From positions 1 to 10,350 of the forward strand of contig CAJQOB010000071.1 in NCBI GenBank assembly GCA_905479845.1: 10,350 nt of DNA. Direction: 5' to 3'. The notes under the pieces are model-generated. The model was not told the DNA's origin and searched no databases. It worked only from the letters and a program-made list of their open reading frames with translations. The translations under genes and the position numbers were made by a program. Within the stretch, counting starts at the first letter, position 1, and the number at the start of each line of letters is the position of its first letter. The DNA comes from an uncultured Flavobacteriales bacterium. Lineage in GTDB: Bacteria; Bacteroidota; Bacteroidia; Flavobacteriales_D; Crocinitomicaceae. Of this stretch, positions 1 through 5,565 are shown piece by piece.

Positions 1-992
1 AAATGCTTGGACAAAATGAGAATATCTTCCTTACGCTCTCTCAAGGACGGAATGTTAATGGGTAAACCTACTAGTCTGTAGAACAAGTCCTGTCGGAAGT
101 TTCCTTTCTCTACCTCAACCTTCAAGTCCTTGTGTGTAGCACAAATTATTCTACAACTGACAGATATAGTCTTATTCCCACCAACTCTTTGTATTTCTCG
201 CTCTTGGAGTACTCGCAGCAATTTGACCTGACTACTCAAGTCTAACTCACCTACTTCGTCGATAAATAAAGTACCTCCATTCGCCTCTTCGAACTTTCCT
301 ATCCGTCTATTTGAGGCTCCTGTAAAAGCCCCCTTCTCATGTCCGAATAGTTCACTTTCAATCAATCCCTGTGGAATTGCGGAGATATTAACAGCAACAA
401 ACTTGTTTTTACTTTCACCTGAGTTGTAATGAATTGCTTTTGCCACAACTTCCTTCCCTGTTCCTGTTTCTCCGGATATCGAGACATTAATGGAGGAGCT
501 TGCTGCTTTTTCTAAAAGTCTAAATAGACGCGTAAAAATGGGGCTCTTACCGATCAAAAATTTCTCAAAACGATACTTTTTCTTTACTTCACTTTGTAGT
601 TCTTCAACCTTCCCTTTTAGCAATCGTTGTTCTTTAATTTTCCCAACTATATGCCAGAGTCGTTCTTTGGTCTCTACATCCTTAATAATGTAATCATAAG
701 CACCTTCCCTGAATAACTCAACGGCTATTCCAAGATCCTCTTGCCCAGAAATAATTAGAACATCAGTATCGGGAGATTCCTCCTTTATCAATTTTAACAG
801 CGATAGACCGTCCGAATCAGGTAAATTATAATCCAGTGTAATAATATCTGGAAGGGTAAACAAACATTTTCTTAATTCTTCCCCAGATCTGACAATTTCA
901 ACTTGATACTCGGGAATTAGGTCCAGTTGATAACTCAAGAAATCTGAGTACCACTTGTCATCTTCTGCTACGACAATTCTAAAAGGCTTCAT
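1..992 (-). CDS. NtrC-family sigma-54-dependent response regulator (3' part outside window)
   Basis: A transcriptional activator that, in this family, is phosphorylated by a sensor kinase and then uses ATP hydrolysis to remodel sigma-54 RNA polymerase. I read it from the ATG at 990-992; 330 complete codons are visible and the frame stays open to the window edge. Residues 1-120 form the receiver: acidic residues E10, D11 and D12, phosphoacceptor D54 in TLDYNLPDSDG, S82 and K104. A helical linker follows. The AAA+ domain starts near residue 146, with Walker A GETGTGKE (174-181), the sigma-54-contacting loop GAFTGA (221-226) and Walker B TLFIDE (241-246). The DNA-binding C-terminus lies beyond the window. 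No promoter was found upstream. The stop of a possible kinase remnant lies 9 bases before the ATG, as in a kinase-regulator operon. Family assignment is secure; the target genes are unknown. Confidence 0.95.
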   Translation of the reverse strand, partial: MKPFRIVVAEDDKWYSDFLSYQLDLIPEYQVEIVRSGEELRKCLFTLPDIITLDYNLPDSDGLSLLKLIKEESPDTDVLIISGQEDLGIAVELFREGAYDYIIKDVETKERLWHIVGKIKEQRLLKGKVEELQSEVKKKYRFEKFLIGKSPIFTRLFRLLEKAASSSINVSISGETGTGKEVVAKAIHYNSGESKNKFVAVNISAIPQGLIESELFGHEKGAFTGASNRRIGKFEEANGGTLFIDEVGELDLSSQVKLLRVLQEREIQRVGGNKTISVSCRIICATHKDLKVEVEKGNFRQDLFYRLVGLPINIPSLRERKEDILILSKH

Positions 993-1001
993 GTAGAAGG
1001 T

Positions 1002-1127
1002 TTATGTCAATTTAAGAAATAATCTCAAAAACAGACTAGTTCCCAATATTAGATTACCACCTTCACCTTGCGAGTGAACGAAACAGCCTTGAACATCAAT
1101 ATTTTTAGAAAAAAACTTTAAAGATGC
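1002..1127 (-). pseudogene. Possible 3' remnant of a sensor histidine kinase
   Basis: Between ffh and the response regulator there is a 41-codon open stretch with no suitable start, bounded upstream by an in-frame TAG at 1128-1130 and ended by TAA at 1002-1004. Its end resembles the last strands of a HATPase_c domain: IDVQ, then HSQGEGG, then GTSLFLRLFL, compared with the usual pattern of a hydrophobic strand, S-x-x-G-x-G-T, and a final hydrophobic strand. It ends 9 bases before the regulator ATG in the same frame, where a kinase gene would normally end. My inference is that a kinase gene was deleted down to its 3' end next to ffh. The match is short and could be chance; no catalytic motif remains. 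Confidence 0.3.
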
Positions 1128-1134
1128 CTATGAA

Positions 1135-2478
1135 CTACATTCCTGGTCCACCCATTCCTTTAAACTGGCTCATCATCTGACGCATGTTTTTAGGATTAGA
1201 CATCATTTTCATCATCTTTTTTGTGTCGCCGAATTGCTTCATCAGCTTATTCACTTCCTGCATACTACGTCCACTACCTTTAGCGATACGCGTCTTTCGC
1301 GAACCATTAATTGTATGAGGATTCGCCCGTTCATGTGGTGTCATTGATTGGATAATCGCTTCGATGTGTTTGAATGCGTCATCCTTGATGTCAACATCTT
1401 TCATTGCTTTCCCCATTCCAGGAAGCATTCCCATGAGGTCTTTCACGTTACCCATCTTCTTCACTTGCTGAAGTTGACCTAGGAAATCATTGAAATCAAA
1501 TTGATTCTTCTGAATTTTCTTCTGAAGTTTTCTTGCTTCTTCCTCGTCAAATTGCTCTTGGGCGCGTTCAACAAGAGAGACAACATCCCCCATTCCGAGG
1601 ATACGGTCAGCCATACGTGATGGGTAGAACACATCAAGTGCATCCATTTTCTCACCTGTACCAACAAACTTGATTGGCTTGTTAACAACCGATTTAATTG
1701 AAAGGGCAGCTCCACCTCGTGTATCACCATCCAACTTCGTAAGGATTACTCCGTCAAAATTGATGCGCTCATCGAAGGTTTTCGCTGTGTTTACAGCATC
1801 CTGACCAGTCATGGAATCCACGACGAATAAAGTCTCAGTTGGTTGAATCGTTCGTTTTACCTCTTCGATTTCCGCCATCATTTGCTCATCAACGGCCAAA
1901 CGACCAGCTGTATCGACAATAACAACGTTGAATCCTTTTGCTTTCGCATGCTGAATGGCAGCTTGAGCAATTTTTACTGGATTCTTTTCTTCTTTATTTG
2001 AATATACCTCGATATCCAATTGCTCTCCCAAAACGTGCAATTGATCAATGGCTGCTGGACGGTAAACATCACATGCAACCAATAAAGGATTCTTCCCTTT
2101 TTTCGTCTTGAGGTAATTACCAAGTTTCCCAGAAAAAGTCGTTTTACCTGAACCTTGCAAACCAGACATCAAGATAATTCCAGGATTCCCCTTGATATCG
2201 ATATCTACTTGCTCCGACCCCATCAAATTCACCAACTCTTCATGGCAAATTTTCACCATTAATTGTCCCGGCGAAACAGATGTCAAAACATCACGTCCGA
2301 GAGCTTTCTCTTTTACAGTGTTCGTAAATTCCTTTGCTGTCTTGAAGTTAACATCGGCGTCCAATAAAGCACGACGCACTTCTTTAAGCGTTTCAGCAAC
2401 ATTGATTTCAGAGATTTGTCCTTGTCCTTTGAGGACTTTAAAGGCTCTGTCAAACTTCTCGGATAAATTTTCAAACAT
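1135..2478 (-). CDS. ffh: Signal recognition particle protein Ffh (SRP54 GTPase)
   Basis: The protein subunit of the bacterial signal recognition particle. It binds 4.5S RNA and hydrophobic signal sequences emerging from the ribosome, then docks with FtsY at the membrane in a GTP-dependent way. At 447 residues it is full length. The N domain covers about 1-95. The G domain has G1 GLQGSGKTT (106-114), DVYRPAA (137-143), G3 DTAGRL (189-194), G4 TKLDGDTRGG (247-256) and GTGEK (273-277). The M domain runs from about 328, with the RNA-binding segment NPHTINGSRKTRIAKGSG (386-403) and a methionine-rich tail. The ATG at 2476-2478 fits the family N-terminus (MFENLSEKFD); an ATG slightly upstream is out of frame. 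It has its own promoter and is divergent from the riboswitch transcript. No 4.5S RNA gene was seen nearby. Confidence 0.99.
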   Translation of the reverse strand: MFENLSEKFDRAFKVLKGQGQISEINVAETLKEVRRALLDADVNFKTAKEFTNTVKEKALGRDVLTSVSPGQLMVKICHEELVNLMGSEQVDIDIKGNPGIILMSGLQGSGKTTFSGKLGNYLKTKKGKNPLLVACDVYRPAAIDQLHVLGEQLDIEVYSNKEEKNPVKIAQAAIQHAKAKGFNVVIVDTAGRLAVDEQMMAEIEEVKRTIQPTETLFVVDSMTGQDAVNTAKTFDERINFDGVILTKLDGDTRGGAALSIKSVVNKPIKFVGTGEKMDALDVFYPSRMADRILGMGDVVSLVERAQEQFDEEEARKLQKKIQKNQFDFNDFLGQLQQVKKMGNVKDLMGMLPGMGKAMKDVDIKDDAFKHIEAIIQSMTPHERANPHTINGSRKTRIAKGSGRSMQEVNKLMKQFGDTKKMMKMMSNPKNMRQMMSQFKGMGGPGM

Positions 2479-2498
2479 TGGTATTCATTTTGGGAGGT

Positions 2499-2506
2499 CA
2501 AAGATA
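2499..2506 (-). promoter_or_regulatory. Promoter -7 element for ffh
   Basis: On the minus strand the bases read TATCTTTG, an exact match to the Bacteroidota housekeeping -7 element TAnnTTTG. The element ends 20 bases before the ffh ATG, so the predicted 5' leader is only about 10-15 bases. No clear TTTG-type -33 box is visible at the usual spacing. The short, Shine-Dalgarno-free leader is normal for this phylum. Confidence 0.65.
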
Positions 2507-2607
2507 GGAATATTCAGGTGGAAATGCCACGGTTTGGAGTGAAAATGGGAATAATGCGTCGATACATGGATTAGGAACACGATTGCGCGACAGCAAACAA
2601 AAAAACT

Positions 2608-2615
2608 TAAATTTG
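2608..2615 (+). promoter_or_regulatory. Promoter -7 element for the riboswitch transcript
   Basis: TAAATTTG matches the Bacteroidota -7 element TAnnTTTG exactly. A TTG at 2583-2585 lies 22 bases upstream, within the spacing usually allowed for the -33 box. Transcription would start near 2622, just ahead of the cobalamin riboswitch. This site and the ffh promoter diverge, about 100 bases apart. Confidence 0.6.
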
Positions 2616-2644
2616 CCTTGAAGAAGTTCTTTCATTTATTTCAT

Positions 2645-2805
2645 CAACCGGAGAGGTTTTACTTAATTGTAAATTAAAAGGGAATTGTGTCGAATCACAA
2701 GCTGTCCCGCAACTGTAAGTAACAATCAGGTGTTGCCAAAAATGTCCACTGTTAAAACGGGAAGGATGGTAAACACTGTTACAAGCCAGGAGACCTGCCT
2801 ATTCC
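2645..2805 (+). promoter_or_regulatory. Cobalamin (adenosylcobalamin-type) riboswitch
   Basis: A cis-acting RNA aptamer that binds a B12 coenzyme and, in known examples, lowers expression of the downstream genes when B12 is plentiful. The conserved blocks appear in the right order: AAAGGGAA (2677-2684), GAATCAC followed by AGCTGTCCCGCAACTGTAA (about 2692-2718), the core GTCCACTG (2744-2751, usually GCCACTG), CGGGAAGGATGG (about 2758-2769) and the 3' signature AGCCAGGAGACCTGCC (2784-2799). Outer boundaries are approximate. It points towards the PAS and thioesterase genes, the first of which starts about 175 bases after the aptamer. I saw no convincing intrinsic terminator in the expression platform, so control at translation or by another pairing is as likely. 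Confidence 0.93.
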
Positions 2806-2981
2806 GAATTGACAATGCTTTCGTGGATTGAAGTTAAGGTCAGGTTTGGTACATCTCGTGCAATTGCTTTTTAGCTCTTGTAACAGCTATTTTAACCTAC
2901 TACCCTTTCTCATTTTTCTTGATTGCATTACGAAGTTTACAAAAGAGCTCTTGAACGAATTATATTCAATAGTTAAGACAA
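2806..2981 (+). other. Leader between riboswitch and PAS gene, with a 19-codon ORF
   Basis: This stretch should hold the riboswitch expression platform. It contains a small open frame, ATG at 2815-2817 to TAG at 2872-2874 (19 codons), covering a tract that looks structured or conserved rather than random. After GCAATTGC (2859-2866 region) there is a run of five T, but the palindrome leaves no loop, so it is not a good terminator. No TonB-receptor, metE-like or nrd-like coding remnant was recognised, and no second TAnnTTTG promoter was found before 2982. Translation of the small frame is unproven. Confidence 0.3.
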
Positions 2982-3572
2982 ATGGAAAAGAGAAAACATT
3001 CATCAAAGAGAAGTGCGAAGCAACTAATGGGGCTCGACATTTATCTAAACGCTCTTTCAAAAGAGGAGTACGAGAAAATCAAGCATACAATTACGCCGAC
3101 CAACAAAGTTTCAAGTCCGCTACTTTCATGGGAATATTTTACTCAAGGTTATTGGCAAACAGTTCGAAAGATAAAGACATCGAAAGATAGTGAAGCCTTG
3201 AAATCATTGTCATTAACTCATAATTGGCAGGATGCCCCTACTACACTCCTAACTTCGGATTATGAAAGTTTGGTAATTACCGACATGAATTCTGTAATTG
3301 AATGGGTAAATGCAGATTTCTTCGAAATGACTGGGTATTCTACCAAGTATGCAATTGGAAAAACCCCACGGTTTCTTCAGGGAGAAAATACATCCCCCAC
3401 AACTCGCAAACGAATCCGCAAGCACATCAAATCGAACAAACCATTCAAGGAGTCGATTATTAACTACCGAAAAAACGGAGAAGAATATACATGTGAACTA
3501 ACTGTCTATCCTTTACGAACGAATAAAGGAGAAACAAGTCATTTTTTAGCACTAGAAAGAGAAACAATATGA
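2982..3572 (+). CDS. LOV-like PAS domain protein without the photoactive cysteine
   Basis: A 196-residue protein with one recognisable sensory domain and no visible output domain. Residues 1-90 are charged and partly helical with no known motif. Residues 92-194 form a PAS domain: VITDMNSVIEWVN (98-110), FFEMTGYS (113-120), GKTPRFLQGENT (126-137) and NYRKNGEEYTCEL (161-173). FLQG and NYRKNG are hallmarks of the LOV/PAS_9 group. In photoactive LOV domains the first motif is G-x-N-C-R-F-L-Q; here the cysteine position is P129 and the asparagine before it is T128. One flavin-contacting asparagine (N161) is kept, but the usual second one near 171 is not. Ligand and signal are unknown; a non-photoactive PAS is the safest reading. 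A start at M16 (3027) is also possible. It overlaps the thioesterase gene by ATGA and lies downstream of the B12 riboswitch. Confidence 0.85.
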   Translation: MEKRKHSSKRSAKQLMGLDIYLNALSKEEYEKIKHTITPTNKVSSPLLSWEYFTQGYWQTVRKIKTSKDSEALKSLSLTHNWQDAPTTLLTSDYESLVITDMNSVIEWVNADFFEMTGYSTKYAIGKTPRFLQGENTSPTTRKRIRKHIKSNKPFKESIINYRKNGEEYTCELTVYPLRTNKGETSHFLALERETI

Positions 3573-3952
3573 TGAAAGAAGAGCGAATAAAGCAATCAGA
3601 AACACGCATATTTAAAGCCGTTTTTCCAAATACAACAAATCACTATGATACACTTTTTGGAGGAACTGCGATGCAACTTATGGATGAAGTAGCCTTTATT
3701 ACTGCTACACGATTTAGTAGGCAGAGAATGGTAACGGTAAGTAGTGATCGTATTGATTTTAAACGCCCCATACCTGCAGGTACAATTATTGAATTGTTCG
3801 GAAGGGTAACCTACTTAGGAAATACGAGCTTAAAAATACGTGTGGATATATTCATTGAGCAGATGTATTCGTACGACAGAGAGAAAGCTGTGAGCGGAGA
3901 GTTTACTTTCGTAGCGATAGATGATAGTAAGAAGCCTGTACAGATTAAGTAA
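3569..3952 (+). CDS. Hotdog-fold acyl-CoA thioesterase (YciA/BACH-like)
   Basis: A single-domain hotdog enzyme expected to hydrolyse acyl-CoA to free acid and CoA in the cytoplasm. Its 127 residues match the usual length of YciA-type thioesterases. The family pattern is visible: NHYDTLFGGTAMQLMDEVAF (24-43), including the FGG turn before the central helix and the likely catalytic acid D39. It continues with DRIDFKRPIPAGTIIELFG (60-78), the strand-turn-strand segment of the fold, and a final strand near EFTFVAID (111-118). The start overlaps the PAS stop (ATGA, 3569-3572); a second ATG follows at 3572. This suggests co-transcription and translational coupling. Chain-length preference cannot be read from the sequence. 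Confidence 0.92.
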   Translation: MMKEERIKQSETRIFKAVFPNTTNHYDTLFGGTAMQLMDEVAFITATRFSRQRMVTVSSDRIDFKRPIPAGTIIELFGRVTYLGNTSLKIRVDIFIEQMYSYDREKAVSGEFTFVAIDDSKKPVQIK

Positions 3953-3981
3953 TGAAGGAAATCACTTAGTCATAGAGAAAT

Positions 3982-3999
3982 GGGTTTTAACTAAAACTC
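3982..3999. terminator. Weak hairpin in the convergent intergenic region
   Basis: GGGTTTT and AAAACTC can pair (seven pairs including one G-U) around a four-base loop, between the convergent thioesterase and cysteine-rich genes. Position suits a bidirectional terminator, but the stem is AT-rich and lacks a good T tract on either strand. Confidence 0.25.
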
Positions 4000-4015
4000 C
4001 AAAATTACTCAGATG

Positions 4016-4166
4016 CTAAGCATTCACATTTGGGATTGGAATTGTACATATCAAGTAAAACGCTCTAAATTTAACTCCTGAATTTTCGAACTCTTCGGTC
4101 ATAACAACTCCATCTTTCAATGTGTCGAACTCAATCCCCTCTTCGGTCTTAGTTAGAGCCTCTATT
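4016..4166 (-). pseudogene. Frame-shifted C-terminal extension of the secreted cysteine-containing protein
   Basis: Just where the upstream frame ends (TAA at 4149-4151), the +1 frame is open and reads as ordinary protein to a TAG at 4016-4018, ending in a strand-like segment (FRAFYLICTIPI). Passing from one frame to the other needs a single-base skip, most simply within the A4 run at 4165-4168 (minus strand). The joined product would be about 258 residues instead of 214. Frame-disrupting mutation, sequencing error and programmed shifting are all possible; the A4 run is too short to favour slippage strongly. An independent gene starting at the ATG at 4219 is less likely, since it would overlap the upstream gene by 71 bases. 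Confidence 0.5.
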
Positions 4167-4793
4167 TTGTTGAATTGTATATCGATGTTCAAAATCTCCA
4201 CCAATTTGAGAGACAACAACCGAATTCATTGTAGGTTTAGAAGTCAATGTAACCTCCTCAACGACAAACTGTTTGTTCGACTCAAACGTTTCAAGTGTAA
4301 ATCCTGTTTCCGACTCTAGTAATTTCTTCAGCTTTTTAAAGCTTAACTGAAATGCCTCGGCATCATTTTTATCGAATACATCCTCAGAGACTTCGCGTAT
4401 CGATTCAAACGTTTCCCAGTCAAAATTAGGTGTACAGGGATCGGCATTCAATCCAACTTCCCACGCTAAATTCTTGGCAACACCATCGATATTAACCCAA
4501 GCATAAGCCAAATCGATTGTTTTACTAAGTTCTGACTGTGTTTCTACATCAACTCCTTGAACTCTGACCCTGCACCAATTGGACGACTCACACTCATATG
4601 AAACTTTAGTAAGGGCCAATTTAGTATACGTGTCGTTTGAGCAGCAGCCGCAGTACAATATAATCTCAACATGGTCTTCCAAAAAAGCAACTGTCTTTTC
4701 AGCTTCTGCTTTACTCAAAATTGCTTGTTGATCTGCTTGTACATTCAAGCCAAAAGCCAAGAACAGAAAAATCAGAGTTCGTTTTAACATCAT
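4149..4793 (-). CDS. Secreted cysteine-containing protein of unknown function
   Basis: I do not recognise a named function. The 214-residue product starts with a clear signal peptide: MMLKR, a hydrophobic core (TLIFLFLAFGL) and a likely cleavage after VQA (about residue 20), so it should reach the periplasm or beyond. There is no lipobox cysteine. The mature part has a striking CGCC cluster (C48, C50, C51), then C68, C74 and C120 in a DPC motif. The segment IDLAYAWVNIDG (93-104) between them resembles a recurring Bacteroidota hypothetical family, from memory only. Disulfides or metal binding are possible. The C-terminus appears interrupted by a frameshift (see the fragment to 4016). The gene lies 64 bases after the three-TM gene on the same strand, so co-transcription is plausible. 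Two adjacent ATG codons open the frame. Confidence 0.8.
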   Translation of the reverse strand: MMLKRTLIFLFLAFGLNVQADQQAILSKAEAEKTVAFLEDHVEIILYCGCCSNDTYTKLALTKVSYECESSNWCRVRVQGVDVETQSELSKTIDLAYAWVNIDGVAKNLAWEVGLNADPCTPNFDWETFESIREVSEDVFDKNDAEAFQLSFKKLKKLLESETGFTLETFESNKQFVVEEVTLTSKPTMNSVVVSQIGGDFEHRYTIQQNRGSN

Positions 4794-4857
4794 TCTAGTA
4801 ATATAAATTATTCTCTCTTATCTGGTATATTTTCATCGAGACTATTCATGCAAATAA

Positions 4858-5460
4858 TCAAAGTAACGTGAAGTATATCACCAATAGTGTTCCAGGAAAC
4901 ACAAAGTATAAGGATAGAATTCGTGCGAAATTAAACCAAGGTTTTTGCCGCTTAAAAATGAAAGTTAGCAGAGGAATCAATAGAAAGAGTTGAAATGCTG
5001 GAAACCATGTAAAGATAGATCTCCATCTTATCTCTTCGTGCCTTCTTGTTGTGGATTCACTGACCTGAATATCATAACACAACTTCTTGCCCGTTCGAAA
5101 AATAGGAGAATAGGTAATTTCAAGACTATTTTCCACTCGATCACTCCAATCAGCAAATTGTGGGGCGAACAAACAACCTTCAACGTCCACTATTTTGTGC
5201 CAAGTCCATTCCCAATTACCATCAATTTTCCAATCCTCTTCTGTTAGCTTCTTGGTTGGGCCATCAACGAAATGATCGATCGTGGCAAATACTGCAATCA
5301 AAGAACAGAAGGTAACAACTGCCTTAAAGATGAGCCATGGCTTACCCGAAGTAATTCGTTGATAGAACTCTTTATCCTCTCGCTCTTCTTGTTCCTTTTT
5401 CTGCCGCATTCTTTCAGCTGCAATTCGCAAAGCTTCCTCTCTGTTTGTGTTTCTTGTCAT
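4858..5460 (-). CDS. Three-TM membrane protein of unknown function
   Basis: Function not recognised. The 200-residue protein has a highly charged helical N-terminus (about 6-34, rich in R, E and K; possible coiled coil), a first membrane segment (about 42-61), and a soluble stretch (62-148) rich in tryptophan and acidic residues with two cysteines (C96, C128). Two further membrane segments follow (about 149-169 and 180-199), separated by a basic loop (KRQKPWFNFAR). The positive-inside rule puts the N-terminus and the KRQK loop in the cytoplasm and the central 85-residue domain outside. No enzyme motif is visible. It starts 105 bases after the giant ATPase gene on the same strand, with no clear promoter between, so it may belong to that transcription unit. 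Confidence 0.85.
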   Translation of the reverse strand: MTRNTNREEALRIAAERMRQKKEQEEREDKEFYQRITSGKPWLIFKAVVTFCSLIAVFATIDHFVDGPTKKLTEEDWKIDGNWEWTWHKIVDVEGCLFAPQFADWSDRVENSLEITYSPIFRTGKKLCYDIQVSESTTRRHEEIRWRSIFTWFPAFQLFLLIPLLTFIFKRQKPWFNFARILSLYFVFPGTLLVIYFTLL

Positions 5461-5565
5461 GAATTATTTTAATTAATACGAAGTATTCTTCCTTTTGAGC
5501 TCCATTGCTGGGTCAACTGTTTATAAGATGTCACTTCCTCTATACATCGAGGCGAATAATTGAAT

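Noticed and set aside
2192..2542. Plus-strand frame of 116 codons opposite the 5' end of ffh
   Set aside because: Antisense shadow of the highly conserved ffh; serine/threonine-rich composition typical of a complement reading.
2747..2781. Direct repeat CACTGTTA at 2747-2754 and 2774-2781
   Set aside because: Both copies lie inside the riboswitch, so the repeat is best explained as part of the aptamer and not as a separate element.
2857..2875. Intrinsic terminator at GCAATTGC followed by five T
   Set aside because: The palindrome leaves no loop, so no stable hairpin forms; the surrounding sequence does not extend the stem.
2828..3190. Plus-strand open frame of 120 codons overlapping the start of the PAS gene
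   Set aside because: It begins inside the riboswitch leader, has a biased low-complexity composition, and its second half is an out-of-frame reading of the PAS gene.
4016..4219. Independent 67-codon minus-strand gene
   Set aside because: It overlaps the upstream gene by 71 bases, and the overlapping part is just another frame of it. A frame-shifted C-terminus explains it better.
4859..4884. Promoter for the secreted cysteine-containing gene (minus-strand TTACTTTG with an upstream TTG)
   Set aside because: One mismatch to TAnnTTTG and a spacing of only 15 bases; too weak to list as a feature.
5537..5553. Hairpin CCTC...GAGG after the giant ATPase gene
   Set aside because: Only four pairs with an eight-base loop and no T tract.
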